From positions 1-55,048 of the forward strand of contig QCJM01000006.1 of NCBI GenBank assembly GCA_003216035.1: DNA of 55,048 nucleotides. Direction: 5' to 3'. The stretch comes from Prochlorococcus sp. AG-409-B13. GTDB taxonomy: Bacteria; Cyanobacteriota; Cyanobacteriia; PCC-6307; Cyanobiaceae. The notes below the pieces were generated by a model. It saw nothing but the letters and a program-made list of their open reading frames with translations, did not search any database and was not told the origin of the DNA. Made by a program: the position numbers and the translations under genes. How positions within the stretch are numbered: position 1 is the stretch's first letter; each line of letters starts with the position of its first letter. Shown piece by piece: positions 33,211-42,739 of the stretch.

Positions 33211-33687
33211 TTAAGTTTTAATGTAAAGAGTATAGGAATATCGGTTGATTGTCTTGTCTTGGTGGATTAATACAAAACCATATCTGGAAAAAAGTAGATT
33301 GCTTTTTAAATTTTCTCTTTTAACCTCTGCAAGTATCAGCTTATCATATGACACTTCTTTGTTGAATCTAATTAGAGAATAATGCAAGAGTGATTTGCCT
33401 AAGCCCTTACCTCTAAAGCAGGAAGCTAGATTTATGCTTATTTCATAGGAATTATTTGTAGAAGTCAATAAATCGAATCGTGTAATTCCAATCGGTTTAG
33501 AATTTAGTTCTAAAATATATAAATATCTTGTAGAACTGCTTAAGCAATCTTTGAACCACTCACAATGCTTCCTCCAAGAAATGAAATTACCTTGCCTAGA
33601 CATAGACCTGGTCTCCTGATCATTCCTCCACTCCCAAATTAGTTTTGAATGAGTGTGGTTAGCACGATTGATAGCTATTTGATTCAT
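33211..33687 (-). CDS. GNAT acetyltransferase, PseH-like
   Basis: 158 residues, one GNAT domain. WEWRNDQETRSMSRQ near the start, IGITRFD, and LASCFRGKGLGKSLLHYSL (acetyl-CoA pyrophosphate loop RGKGLG, about 98-103) are typical, as is the late NLLFSRYGF. This form resembles PseH and related enzymes that acetylate the amino group of UDP-4-amino sugars on the way to pseudaminic or legionaminic acid. It lies about 500 bp downstream of a sialate/pseudaminate synthase gene on the same strand, which supports that role. Other steps of that pathway are not in the window. Confidence 0.75.
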   Translation of the reverse strand: MNQIAINRANHTHSKLIWEWRNDQETRSMSRQGNFISWRKHCEWFKDCLSSSTRYLYILELNSKPIGITRFDLLTSTNNSYEISINLASCFRGKGLGKSLLHYSLIRFNKEVSYDKLILAEVKRENLKSNLLFSRYGFVLIHQDKTINRYSYTLYIKT

Positions 33688-34184
33688 TTCCTGAGGATAG
33701 AAACTTGCTATGCATTTTGTAGAAAACTTTGATTAGTCTAATGCAGTGGCTATTCAGGCAGTAAGTAAATAGTCTCCAGAATGTGATCTGTTGGGTATAT
33801 TTTTACTGGATGCCAATACTATAATGGATATATTTACCGAAGGGTTACACCTTGATTGGAAACTTCAGGGATATAATAAGCATAGAAGAAGTAGCCCTAT
33901 TTAAAAAACAGTATTGCTGAAGAAGAGCTATACAATCATAGGTGTTCCTATATTGCCTCTTAAGAAATAGCCTTGTGCTCTAGTATTGCTACTTCTCACT
34001 TGTTTCCAGTAGTGAGCTCGTCTTATTCATTAATAAGATGCCAAGATGTTAATTAGAATGATTTCTATTATTATAAGTTTGAATCTGAAACTCTTATGTT
34101 TATTGCATTAAATTAATTTCTAATTTGCCAACCTCTAACTAACTGTTCAGGTCATGTCGCAAATAATTTAAATAACTTAACTCT
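33688..34184. other. Intergenic stretch, nothing recognised
   Basis: AT-rich, with short frames only. It separates the nonulosonate synthase from the GNAT genes and may mark a deleted gene, but no homology is visible. Confidence 0.3.
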
Positions 34185-35264
34185 CTAATGATTACAGGTT
34201 TCATCAGTAATCATAGTGAAATCAAAGGCTTCTCCAAAATACAGGTCTCTGGAAGCTAGCTTCCCAAGTACACTGTTCATATACTTTGGTAGTACACCAT
34301 TGCCAGGCCTGATTGATCTTATATTATCAGTGCTGATAACTTCTCCTTTTTGTATATCCTTTACTATGTATAAAGATCTTCTATTCTTAAGCATAATTGA
34401 TTCTGATTTGGTTACCTTAAAAGCTGGTTGACCTCTGCAAAGTGATGCTATTCTCGCCTCATTAACTAGTTTCCTTAGTTCATTCGGCTCGATAGAAAAT
34501 TCACTGTCAACACCACCCTTAGACTTATCAAGTATGAAATGTTTTTCTATTAGTGCTGCACCCATTGCAGTAGCTAATTTTGCGACCTCGGTTCCTTTCG
34601 TATGATCTGACAAGCCACTTATTACATTAAATCTTTTCTTTATTTCAGTAATAGTAGATAAATTCACCTCCTCAATAGGCGTTGGATATGCAGATGTACA
34701 ATGAAGAACAATTATTTTCTTAGAGCCTTCGTTTCTAGCAGTCTCTATTGCTTCTTCTATCTCTTGAAGGGAACCCATCCCTGTAGAGAAAATAATAGGT
34801 TTTCCGGTTTTTGCAACCTCTTTAATTAATTCAAGATCTATTAGTTCCGGCGACGCTATTTTGTAGATAGGGTTCTGTAGCTTTTCTAGGAAAGCTACAG
34901 AACTTATATCAAATGGTGTAGAAAATAATGTTATTCCAACCTTTCTAGAATATTCAAATAACTCTTCATGCCATTCCCATGGAGTATGTGCCTCTTGATA
35001 TAGTTCATATAATCTTTTCCCTTTCCAAATACCTTCATTGATTATAAATTCTGGCTTATCACAATCAATTGTTATTGTGTCTGGTGTATAAGTCTGTATT
35101 TTAACAGCATCGGCACCACAGTCTTTCGCAGCTTTAATTATGCTCACTGCATTATTTATACTCCCATTGTGGTTCCCAGACATCTCAGCAACTATAAAGG
35201 GATCGTTACCTTCCCCAATCTTTCTACCATTAATTTCAAAAATGGGATCATCAATTTCGTGCAT
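34185..35264 (-). CDS. Nonulosonic acid synthase (pseudaminate/neuraminate synthase)
   Basis: 359 residues. Condenses phosphoenolpyruvate with a 6-carbon amino sugar to give a sialic-acid-like 9-carbon sugar. The NeuB/PseI barrel is complete: FIVAEMSGNHNGS (about 24-36), DAVKIQTYTPDTIT (about 53), LFSTPFD, KIASPELIDLELI, IIFSTGMGSLQEI, LHCTSAYPTP, GLSDHTKGTEVA and IEKHFILDKSKGGVDSEFSIEP. The C-terminal antifreeze-like SAF domain (RRSLYIVKDIQKGEVIS...RPGNGVLP) binds the substrate. The E-M-S-G-N-H form and GVDSxFS point to PseI more than NeuB. Adjacent GNAT proteins fit; the CMP-transferase and earlier enzymes are absent here. Confidence 0.9.
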   Translation of the reverse strand: MHEIDDPIFEINGRKIGEGNDPFIVAEMSGNHNGSINNAVSIIKAAKDCGADAVKIQTYTPDTITIDCDKPEFIINEGIWKGKRLYELYQEAHTPWEWHEELFEYSRKVGITLFSTPFDISSVAFLEKLQNPIYKIASPELIDLELIKEVAKTGKPIIFSTGMGSLQEIEEAIETARNEGSKKIIVLHCTSAYPTPIEEVNLSTITEIKKRFNVISGLSDHTKGTEVAKLATAMGAALIEKHFILDKSKGGVDSEFSIEPNELRKLVNEARIASLCRGQPAFKVTKSESIMLKNRRSLYIVKDIQKGEVISTDNIRSIRPGNGVLPKYMNSVLGKLASRDLYFGEAFDFTMITDETCNH

Positions 35265-35531
35265 TCGAGTCTCTTAGTATCTTATATAAACTTTAAATCC
35301 AATCAAAACTTAATGAAGAGAATAACTCGCCGATCTATAATAAGGTTAACGTTTCTTGATTCCTGGAAATTAATATAACTTGAACCTTACTCAAATTGTT
35401 CCATAGGGGCAAATAATTTTACAGATCTAGTCCCAATAGAATTTATGTCGTTCTATTTTTCTAACTTATTTTTTTGCTATATAAGACTCATATATAAATA
35501 TACCCCACTTTTAGTATATGTATGAGGGTTT

Positions 35532-37052
35532 TTAACTTAAACTCTTAAATATTTTTTGTACTACGCATAATGAACCATTTGGATTCTCCCAAAATCTTGA
35601 ACTTGAGGATGGTGGAATTAAGAAGCTTAAATCATTATGTCTAGAGAATTCCATTATTGCTTCAAATACACCAATCTTTCCCCATCCGCACTCAAAACCT
35701 GATTTATCGGAGAAGGCGTCATGAAAGACAATCAATCCTCCTGGGGCGAGATTAGGAAACCAGGTTTGTATATCTTTTAAGCATCCCTCATACGAGTGAT
35801 CGCCATCTATAAAGAGGAAATCATACGAGAATCCAGATTTAATTATATCTTTATTGACTTTATTGGCGTCTCCAGTTAGGAGATTGACGTTTTGCCCACA
35901 ATTTAACTTATTAAATATACTCTTTAGTTTGTAATCATTGGCAGGAGCTATGTCAATAGAGATGATATTAGTATTTGGATTGGATAGAGCTAAAAGGAGA
36001 GTTGAACCACCTTTGGCTCTTCCAATTTCAACAATACCCTGCTTAGCAAAAGTTGCATATCTAAATAAACACTCAGTTTCCCAGGGGCAAAGGCAGATGA
36101 AATCTTTGAGTTCATTATTTATAGGAGAGTAATGGTAAATATCGGTACGTTTAAAGAGAATTCTTTTGTGAAAAAAACTATATCTAGAAGCACCTATTAA
36201 TACAGTAAGAGTATCATCTTTTTTCTTCCATGAATCATTAGATTCCTCCTTAAGTGCAACTGATTTGTGGAAGTAGTCTATTGCTTCTGAGTACTTATTT
36301 AAATTAAATAATGCCCACCCAAGACCACGGTAAGAGTCCCAGTTCTCATTCAATGCCAGTGATTTAAAAAATGCATCTGCAGCTTCTTTGTGCTGGTTTG
36401 TATCAAAGAGTGCCCATCCAAGACCGTTGTATGAGCTCCAATTTTGTTTGAGAGAAACTGATTTGCGGAAGTTCTCTATTGCTTCTGTAAAATTCTTTGT
36501 TCTGAATAATGCCCACCCAAGACCACGGTAAGAATTCCAGTATTCTTTCAAAGTGAGTGCTTTACGAAAAGCATCTGCAGCTTCTTCGTGCTGGCTTGTA
36601 TCAAATAATGCCCACCCAAGTGCATTGTATGAGCTCCAGTCTTGTTTGAGAGAAAGTGATTTGCGGAAAACATCGATTGCAGCTAATAACTGATTCGTCT
36701 TGCAAAGTGCCGATCCAAGATCTCGATAAGAATTCCAATCTTCTTTAAGTAAAAGTGATTTGCGGAATGCATCGATAGCCTGTGTGTAGTTTTTGGTTTT
36801 AAAAAATGATAGTCCTAGACCCTGGTATGAACTCCAGTCTTCTTTAATTGCAAGAGACTTATGGAATGCATCGATAGCCTGTGTGTAGTTTTTGGTTTTA
36901 AAAAGTGATAGCCCTAGACCCTGATATGAATTCCAGCCTTCTTTCAACTCATGTAGTTTATTGAAAGCATCTATTGCTCCTTGATAATCTCTACGTTCAT
37001 ATCTTCTAGTTGCTAAAGCAAAGAAATATTTGGCAGATTTATGTTTTTTCAT
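35532..37052 (-). CDS. TPR-like repeat protein with C-terminal SAM methyltransferase domain
   Basis: 506 residues. Cap (SAKYFFALATRRYERRDYQGAIDAF) and about seven 33-residue TPR-like repeats reach near residue 275. The C-terminal domain is a class I methyltransferase: GIVEIGRAKGGSTLLLA (about 340-356, SAM loop), NIISIDIAP (acidic end of the second strand), LLTGDANKV and FLFIDGDHSYEGCLKDIQTW, the last block typical of the Methyltransf_24 type that modifies sugars. GGLIVFHDAF follows. Repeats match those of 13189, 20554 and 39819, with a different enzyme at the end. Likely a glycan O-methyltransferase; target unknown. Confidence 0.75.
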   Translation of the reverse strand: MKKHKSAKYFFALATRRYERRDYQGAIDAFNKLHELKEGWNSYQGLGLSLFKTKNYTQAIDAFHKSLAIKEDWSSYQGLGLSFFKTKNYTQAIDAFRKSLLLKEDWNSYRDLGSALCKTNQLLAAIDVFRKSLSLKQDWSSYNALGWALFDTSQHEEAADAFRKALTLKEYWNSYRGLGWALFRTKNFTEAIENFRKSVSLKQNWSSYNGLGWALFDTNQHKEAADAFFKSLALNENWDSYRGLGWALFNLNKYSEAIDYFHKSVALKEESNDSWKKKDDTLTVLIGASRYSFFHKRILFKRTDIYHYSPINNELKDFICLCPWETECLFRYATFAKQGIVEIGRAKGGSTLLLALSNPNTNIISIDIAPANDYKLKSIFNKLNCGQNVNLLTGDANKVNKDIIKSGFSYDFLFIDGDHSYEGCLKDIQTWFPNLAPGGLIVFHDAFSDKSGFECGWGKIGVFEAIMEFSRHNDLSFLIPPSSSSRFWENPNGSLCVVQKIFKSLS

Positions 37053-37235
37053 AAACTAAAATTACCTACAAACATAGAGTCGGTTCTCTTTTCATGATTA
37101 CGTATAAGGGTGTAGAAATTAATCAACTTATATCTCCATCTTTGGAGAAAAAGCTGGTGATTACCAGATTGCTAACGATAAAAAGGATGATCATTACAAG
37201 GGTGGGAGCAAATATGTAAAGTGCTTCTGAATTCT

Positions 37236-37442
37236 TCATCGATCTAAATTGGGAAGGTCTGGGGGTTGATTTTTCTTGAGCCTTTTGTATTCAGCATGCA
37301 GAGCACCGAGTCTCCATGCATCTTTCATAGTCATGGCCCCTGCATTTAGAAGTCTGATCTCCTCAATGGAGATAGTTTCTTTGAGTTGCTTGAACTCTTC
37401 TCTCCATTCTGTGCCATCTGCTTCTTTCCAGTTGATTGTCAT
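37236..37442 (-). CDS. Hypothetical protein, 68 residues
   Basis: A compact charged protein: EWREEFKQLKETISIEEIRLL, GAMTMKDAWRLGALHAEYKRLKK. No membrane part, family not recognised. A broken copy lies at 9000-9185, so the gene has been duplicated inside the island. A helical DNA- or protein-binding role would be a guess. Confidence 0.55.
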   Translation of the reverse strand: MTINWKEADGTEWREEFKQLKETISIEEIRLLNAGAMTMKDAWRLGALHAEYKRLKKNQPPDLPNLDR

Positions 37443-37899
37443 AGAATAACTAGTAGTCGCTCATCGATTAGCCTTAAGAACATTACCTTAAAAAACAAAT
37501 AAAGTAATTCAATAGCTTGTTACCTATTTTTTTTGATTAAAATATTAAGCCTTGGGTTGTTCAATGAGATGGTTCACACTAATACTCACGCCCCGAACCC
37601 CAAGTTAGATAGAGCAGCCTGTTTTTCAGAAAGCACTATATATAGGTGATTATTATTGCTTTAATGGGTGGTTTTATTGATATCTAGAAAGCTTTTCCCT
37701 TGTTCACACTACTAGAAGGATCTTTACCTCTTGCCTTAGGAAATCTAGGCATAGGTCATTATTTGGTGAATCGAGATAGAGGCGCCCTAACCGGGTAACC
37801 TACATAGTGACAAAATTGATTTATGTGTATTGGGGATCTCTGCTTTACCCCTACATGGATCTGTTTTCTTTTTATTATTTGCTTAAACACCAAAAACTT
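37443..37899. other. Intergenic stretch, nothing recognised
   Basis: No gene supported. The plus frame that ends in 37900-38136 is open from 37807, but the upstream part has unlikely composition for a protein start. Confidence 0.3.
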
Positions 37900-38136
37900 A
37901 TGTCAAAGGAAAAAAAATCCAAGAAGTGCTCCAAGAGTAGAAAAATTCTTTGGTATGCCTTTGGGGCAGCGGGTCTCGCTGCTAGGGGATTAGCAGCGCT
38001 TGCACTTATAGCAATCGCTATCAAGATATATCCTTTTAAGGAACAGGCCAAGTCCTTTAACTCTTGTGTTGAAGAAACAAGGAACAGTGGCAAGAGTTTG
38101 TCAGCCTCAGTCAATTACTGCAATGGAGGCTCTTAA
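37900..38136 (+). CDS. Small membrane protein, 78 residues
   Basis: ATG at 37900. A Lys/Ser-rich start (MSKEKKSKKCSKSRK) precedes one long hydrophobic helix (ILWYAFGAAGLAARGLAALALIAIAIKIY) and a polar tail with two Cys (FNSCVEE, NYCNGG). By the positive-inside rule the N-terminus is cytoplasmic and the Cys-bearing tail is outside, where a disulfide is possible. An upstream in-frame ATG at 37807 is less likely. Function unknown. A terminator follows at 38235. Confidence 0.55.
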   Translation: MSKEKKSKKCSKSRKILWYAFGAAGLAARGLAALALIAIAIKIYPFKEQAKSFNSCVEETRNSGKSLSASVNYCNGGS

Positions 38137-38234
38137 GACCAGTGAATGTACCTAGTGACGAGCTTTCTTTGCAGGGTTAGACCTGTAATAGAAGTCCTGG
38201 CACGTCGTCCACCAAAAAAAAGTGCTGGACTTAA

Positions 38235-38268
38235 GGGGGGGCGGAATGCCCCCCCCCTGCTTATTTTT
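38235..38268 (+). terminator. Intrinsic terminator
   Basis: Seven G plus C (38235-38242) pair with G plus seven C (38248-38255) around a 5-nt loop; TTATTTTT follows at 38261. It would end transcription of 37900-38136. Confidence 0.65.
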
Positions 38269-38423
38269 GTTTACTCATACAATTGATTTCGAATCAATTC
38301 TTTGTACGGCCAATTGTTTTTTAGAGCACTTTTAATTTCATTAAGAACTTCTTGTTTTTGCATTTGCTTGAATCTAAGTAAATTTTTTCGTGGGAACTCT
38401 CGAAAATGATATTTTGCTTCACC

Positions 38424-38444
38424 TTTTAGGCCTTAGGCCTAAAA
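38424..38444. repeat. Perfect inverted repeat TTTTAGGCC/GGCCTAAAA
   Basis: Nine-base arms around a TTA loop in otherwise featureless DNA. It could be a terminator on the minus strand or a protein site; nothing nearby decides this. Confidence 0.45.
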
Positions 38445-39105
38445 TGAATCTTAAATTGCTAGGAAATAACCGGTCTTGGTTCTTATTAAGTGATTGTCTG
38501 CCTAGAAAGCTAAAAGTAATTTTTTCTCAAAACTATCGCTAGAGCAATGTTTGACAGGCGTTTGAGATGCTAATTCTGTCTCCTGAGTTGTTTTTTGCCT
38601 CCCTTTTTTGTAGAAAATAAATTGACTTTGGCAGACAATATAAAGAATATTGATTATTTAGAACTTATATAGGTACAGCAAAGTCTCAAAAATAATGCTG
38701 TGTTACTTCAATAAGGTTACTTCTAATTGACCAGCAGTTTCTTCTCTTGCTGTAGTCACCTTGGATTCACCTCCTCTGAAGAGATTAAAAGGGTATTTTG
38801 GTGCGTTGTATAAGTTGGAAGGTGCTTTAAAAGTAATGCAGCCCGTGCTATTTGATCAACGGTGGTTAAATCATTGGTTTTTGCGTTTAGCTAGAAGTGT
38901 CTTTTGACTTGTATCTCTCTGGCTAAGGATTGTTTTATTCGTAAAAACATTTGAGCATGATGTGTTCAGAGACATTTGAAGATGAGACTTCTGGAGATTG
39001 ACTATTCGTGGGCAGAGGAAGTCGCCTAGTCATTGATCTGTCCCTATAGCTCGCGTTCGGTAGAAATACTCATTAGTATCCTTTCACCTGTGAGTACAAG
39101 GTCAA

Positions 39106-39219
39106 ATGACTCCTATTATGGCTGCGTTGAATTCAATTCCCATTGGTAGCAGGGATCTGCTTGAGTTTGCTTTTTTTGTGGTAGTTGGTTTGACTGCAGG
39201 CTCTCTGGGTTTGATTTGA
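39106..39219 (+). CDS. Tiny membrane protein, 37 residues
   Basis: ATG at 39106: a polar start (MTPIMAALNSIPIGSRDLLE) and one hydrophobic helix (FAFFVVVGLTAGSLGLI) that runs to the end. No ribosome site is distinct. It resembles the tiny single-span proteins common in Prochlorococcus; function unknown. Confidence 0.45.
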   Translation: MTPIMAALNSIPIGSRDLLEFAFFVVVGLTAGSLGLI

Positions 39220-39663
39220 GGTCAAGGGGGAACAGCTGTTTGCCCTTATTAAAAATTTTCCTTGTGGGACCATAAACATGTCAGGAGTCACAGCAAGATA
39301 CATAAAAACATTTAGTGCTCGACTAAAAGGGCAGGGTCCGAATACCCCTCCCTTCTAATTCCAACTTTTGCTTGGCAACCCAAGGCTTCCTGGAGATATA
39401 TATGTACTAGTACTGGGCTGGTTTTGCCTTGGGCACTCCTCGATCTTTTTGGCTAGGTGTTTTTTCGATTTTTTAGCCATTGGGGATGAATGATCTCTGA
39501 TTTTGTAAAAGTCCTTGCCTTTTGGATGTTGATTAATCAGGTGGAAAACTCGGGATATTTTTATCAGAGAGTCCTCGTCTCCTATCTCTAAACCAACTGT
39601 TATTACTTAGTTTTGGCATTCCACTGAATAACGTTTCCTAGCAAGGGTTAAAACATTAGGACG
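39220..39663. other. Intergenic stretch with a GC-rich hairpin
   Basis: Only structure seen: an imperfect hairpin at 39327-39355 (AAGGGCAGGGT with ACCCCTCCCTT), similar in design to the one at 10558-10586. TGTACTAGTACT at 39401-39412 is palindromic but does not fit the LexA consensus. Confidence 0.35.
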
Positions 39664-39807
39664 ATGAGCTTGGAAGACCTTTCTGAAACTCTGAATGAGT
39701 TATGGAGTAATGGAGGGATATTGCTTGAGAATCAAAACTATGAGGAAAATATTGAACCTTTCAAGTCAGAATCTCAGTCTAAAGCCAAGAGATTTAATTC
39801 AGTTTAG
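39664..39807 (+). CDS. DUF1651-like small protein or remnant, 47 residues
   Basis: ATG at 39664: MSLEDLSETLNELWSNGGIL resembles the end of the frame at 636-785 (MELEDALETWNELLNNGWE), the C-terminal part of DUF1651 proteins of picocyanobacteria. The usual N-terminal part is missing and the last 25 residues differ. Function unknown; possibly a remnant. Confidence 0.4.
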   Translation: MSLEDLSETLNELWSNGGILLENQNYEENIEPFKSESQSKAKRFNSV

Positions 39808-39818
39808 ATATTTTAAGC

Positions 39819-41615
39819 TTAAGTATTGAGTCCTCTGAGAATCTGCATTGGTTCATTTAGAAGCTTTTGGGTTGGGATAATAGAACTTTTCAACTCTTTA
39901 TTTACAATGAATGTTAGCGGATGAATACGCCTCCTTTCATTGTCGTGTAAGGAGGCAAGATTAAGTTTCTTTTTAGTTCTATCTTTAAGGAGTCTGTAGT
40001 CAATAGATTCGTCTTTTTCGAGAAAACCTTTATTCACGCAAAGCTTGTATGCCATTTTTATTTCATCATGGCTTAATTTGCTAGGTAAACGATCGTTTGA
40101 ATCTTTAAATCTTGAGGACTGAATGATATTTGGTAATAGAGATGCGCTTAGGAAATCAGATTTCACTTTTGATATTGTAACTGAGTCGTATATGTCGATA
40201 AAGTAAATATCTTTCAGGGATTTAACTCTATAGTCCTCATTCTTACCGTAAGAGGTGGGATTGGCTTCATCTAGAGAATAGTCAAATATATGCCTATGCA
40301 TTAGATTGTCAAAAACACTCCTTTCCTTTTCAATCAGAGAAATAAGTTCCTCCATTGAGTTGCAATATTGTGATGCTTTATGCTTGATATGGGAAAGTAG
40401 CCTTTCACGCGGTTCACGTATGGTAGTGATAATTTTGGGGCAGGCATTAAATGAGCCCCTTATCTGATCATGTAACTTTCCCCATTTAACACCATGCAAG
40501 GCAAGAAAAGCACTTGTAAGCACTGTAAATGATTTTGGGGATATAATTCTCTTTAGATTACTAACTTCAATCCCATCCGTGAGTTGTTTACCTGTGTTTA
40601 GATATAGGTAATCTTTGTCTAATCCAGGATGTCTACTATGCAACTCCTTTAGTTGCTCTTTAAGCATATTCAAAGGCCTTTCAAATGATGTTCCCCCACA
40701 CTTGTGTATATGTAAATATATTAGATATTTCCATGAATTAAGGTAGTGAGAGTTATCGTTTTCATAGGAAGGATGAAAATCAAATCCGTTCCCCTTAAAA
40801 GTATCTTTAAGTTCCTTTATTTGCTTTCCACTAATCTGTTCGTAGATGCCTCCATTCCCAAGAAATGGATCTTGGAAGGTAACAGGTTCAATATATGAGA
40901 AATACTTTTCCCAATGGTATATTGAGTCACTTTTATTGTGTAATTTGTCGTACATTTGTGCAATCTTTAGGTGCATAAATGTAATTTCCTTTGTGGAATT
41001 TTGATTAATTAGCGTAAGTGAATGTTTGAAAGAGTCGATGGCCTCTGGGTAATGGTTTGTATTAAATAATGCCCATCCAAGTCCTTGGTATGAATTCCAG
41101 TTTTCTCTAAGGGTAATTGATTTACGGAAGCTTTCGATTGCTTCTATGAACTGACTTGTATTTACAAGTGACCAGCCAAGGATCTGGTATGAACTCCAGT
41201 GCTCTTTAAGAGCAAGAGACTTGCGAAAGGCTTCGATAGCCTCTTCGAACCGTTTCGTTTTGCATAGCGCTGTCCCAAGGCTTTGGTAGGAATTCCAGTG
41301 CTCGTTAAGAGCAAGAGACTTATTAAAGGCCTCGATGGCTTCTTGAAATTGATTTGTTCTTAATAGAGCAGACCCAAGTCCTTGGTATGAATTCCAGTGT
41401 TCTTTAAGATAAATCGACTTTCGGAAGGCCTCTATGGCCTCTGTGAATTGCTTTGTTCTGAATAGGGCAGACCCAAGCCCTTGGTATGAATTCCAGCGTT
41501 CTTGAAGGGTAATTGATTTACGGAAGCTCTCGATTGCTTTTGGATATTCTCCTCTTTGCAACTTATCTGCTGCTAAGGAGAAGAGTCCTGAAGCAGTACT
41601 TGGCTCTACACTCAA
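39819..41615 (-). CDS. TPR-like repeat protein with C-terminal sulfotransferase domain, paralogue
   Basis: 598 residues. Cap plus about five clear 33-residue repeats (HWNSYQGLGSALxRTxQFxEAIEAF in pieces), a short helical linker, then a sulfotransferase domain homologous to that of 13189-14970: YLIYLHIHKCGGTSFERPL (about 300, PAPS loop), TTIREPRERLLSHIKHK (about 397) and a shared C-terminus (RIHPLTFIVN, SIIPTQKLL). The PAPS loop has His where the paralogue has Pro (IHKCGG versus IPKCGG). Two divergent copies with the same layout indicate different targets. Its stop is 11 bp from the DUF1651-like remnant. Probably sulfates a surface glycan. Confidence 0.75.
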   Translation of the reverse strand: MSVEPSTASGLFSLAADKLQRGEYPKAIESFRKSITLQERWNSYQGLGSALFRTKQFTEAIEAFRKSIYLKEHWNSYQGLGSALLRTNQFQEAIEAFNKSLALNEHWNSYQSLGTALCKTKRFEEAIEAFRKSLALKEHWSSYQILGWSLVNTSQFIEAIESFRKSITLRENWNSYQGLGWALFNTNHYPEAIDSFKHSLTLINQNSTKEITFMHLKIAQMYDKLHNKSDSIYHWEKYFSYIEPVTFQDPFLGNGGIYEQISGKQIKELKDTFKGNGFDFHPSYENDNSHYLNSWKYLIYLHIHKCGGTSFERPLNMLKEQLKELHSRHPGLDKDYLYLNTGKQLTDGIEVSNLKRIISPKSFTVLTSAFLALHGVKWGKLHDQIRGSFNACPKIITTIREPRERLLSHIKHKASQYCNSMEELISLIEKERSVFDNLMHRHIFDYSLDEANPTSYGKNEDYRVKSLKDIYFIDIYDSVTISKVKSDFLSASLLPNIIQSSRFKDSNDRLPSKLSHDEIKMAYKLCVNKGFLEKDESIDYRLLKDRTKKKLNLASLHDNERRRIHPLTFIVNKELKSSIIPTQKLLNEPMQILRGLNT

Positions 41616-41789
41616 AACTCTGCCTCTTAATACCTCAGGATAAACTTAAAATACTGACTAATCTGAAAGTTATGCTTAGTAAGACTTAATAAAGAGTGCC
41701 CTTTCTTGGCAGTATGCATTTTGACCACATTCTCTATAAAAACTAGGCCAATACACCTTTCAGCTTCTGAAGACATAAGCTTTCCACTT

Positions 41790-42518
41790 ATGGTTTGTTC
41801 TCATGAATGAAGTGGAACACACTTTCTGATGAGCTCTCTAGCTAGGTCTACTAATTATACAAATCAACCTTATTTGAATTTCGATTATTCTCCACTAGGT
41901 GCGACATTAAATTTCTTTAGGAAGCAAGATATTTACTCGTTTTTCGAGAAGTTTTCTGATATTAAAATTGATGGACAAGTTTTTTGTATAAATAGTATTG
42001 CTAAGTCTCATTTACCTTTGTCTCTTTTGGGGGATGATTATCAGGGTAAATTGAAGATTGCCTATATTTATAGGAATCCAGCTGATGTCTTTATATCTTT
42101 TTGGAAATTCTTACATAGATGGGATTGGTATGAGGTACCAAAGCTTGATTCTCCTATTGAACTTTTGAATGCGAACCCATGTGGCCAATCTCAAAGGTAT
42201 CAGGTTCAAAACTATCAAACTTATTTTTCCAGATGGGCATATCATGTGAGTAGTGCTTATAAAGCATCGCTGAATTCAGAAAGAATTGTTTGTATTAATT
42301 ACAAGCATCTGTTAGAAAATCATTTGGACTGTATCAAATTTATTTGTGACACCTTCGCAATAGATTTAATAAAGAATCCTGAAATTTCACCAAGAGAAAA
42401 TTACATTAAAGGAACAGAGATGCAAATATCTAATGAGGAAATAATGGAAGTTAGGCGTCTTTGTTCTAAAGAGATAAAAAAACATGCTGATTTACCACCT
42501 GATTTGATGAGTGTTTAG
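41790..42518 (+). pseudogene. Sulfotransferase with a stop codon inside the PAPS loop
   Basis: From the ATG at 41790 the frame reads MVCSHE, TGA (41808-41810), SGTHFLMSSLARSTNY and then continues open to 42518. The interrupted block is the 5'-phosphosulfate loop (xHxxSGTHF), so a codon for Lys or Arg has become a stop. The rest is a normal sulfotransferase: IYRNPADVFISFWKFLH (3'-phosphate site, about residue 105), and a C-terminal ENYIKG loop. A 229-residue product from the ATG at 41829 would lack the PAPS loop and be inactive. Length without the stop, about 242, is usual for the small bacterial type. The break appears recent because no other damage is visible. Confidence 0.75.
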
Positions 42519-42739
42519 CTTGTCGTTGTTCTTACTTGGGTATAAGATTAAAGCCCAGATTTTATATTAAAAAATTTGGTTTGAGCTATGGACTGTCAAA
42601 ATATTAATTAAGCATCTTAACTAGGCAGTTCTCATATGAATTAAAAGCTCATACTTTTTTAAAGATAGTATTTTTATTAATTTCCAACCATCGGACTGAT
42701 CTGTTGATACCTATTAATTATCTATAAAGATCTATATAT

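Larger units (their letters stand above)
38137..39105. other. Long intergenic stretch with hairpins
   Basis: Contains a terminator (38235-38268), a perfect short palindrome (38424-38444) and no gene that reads well. A TTGACT box at 38620 is followed at 18 bp by AATATT; too weak to call a promoter. Confidence 0.3.

Noticed and set aside
39401-39412. TGTACTAGTACT as a third LexA box
   Set aside because: It is palindromic but does not fit RGTACNNNDGTWCB.
41808-41810. TGA in the sulfotransferase read as selenocysteine
   Set aside because: The position is normally Lys or Arg in the PAPS loop, no selenocysteine insertion hairpin is evident after it, and the lineage is not known to use it.
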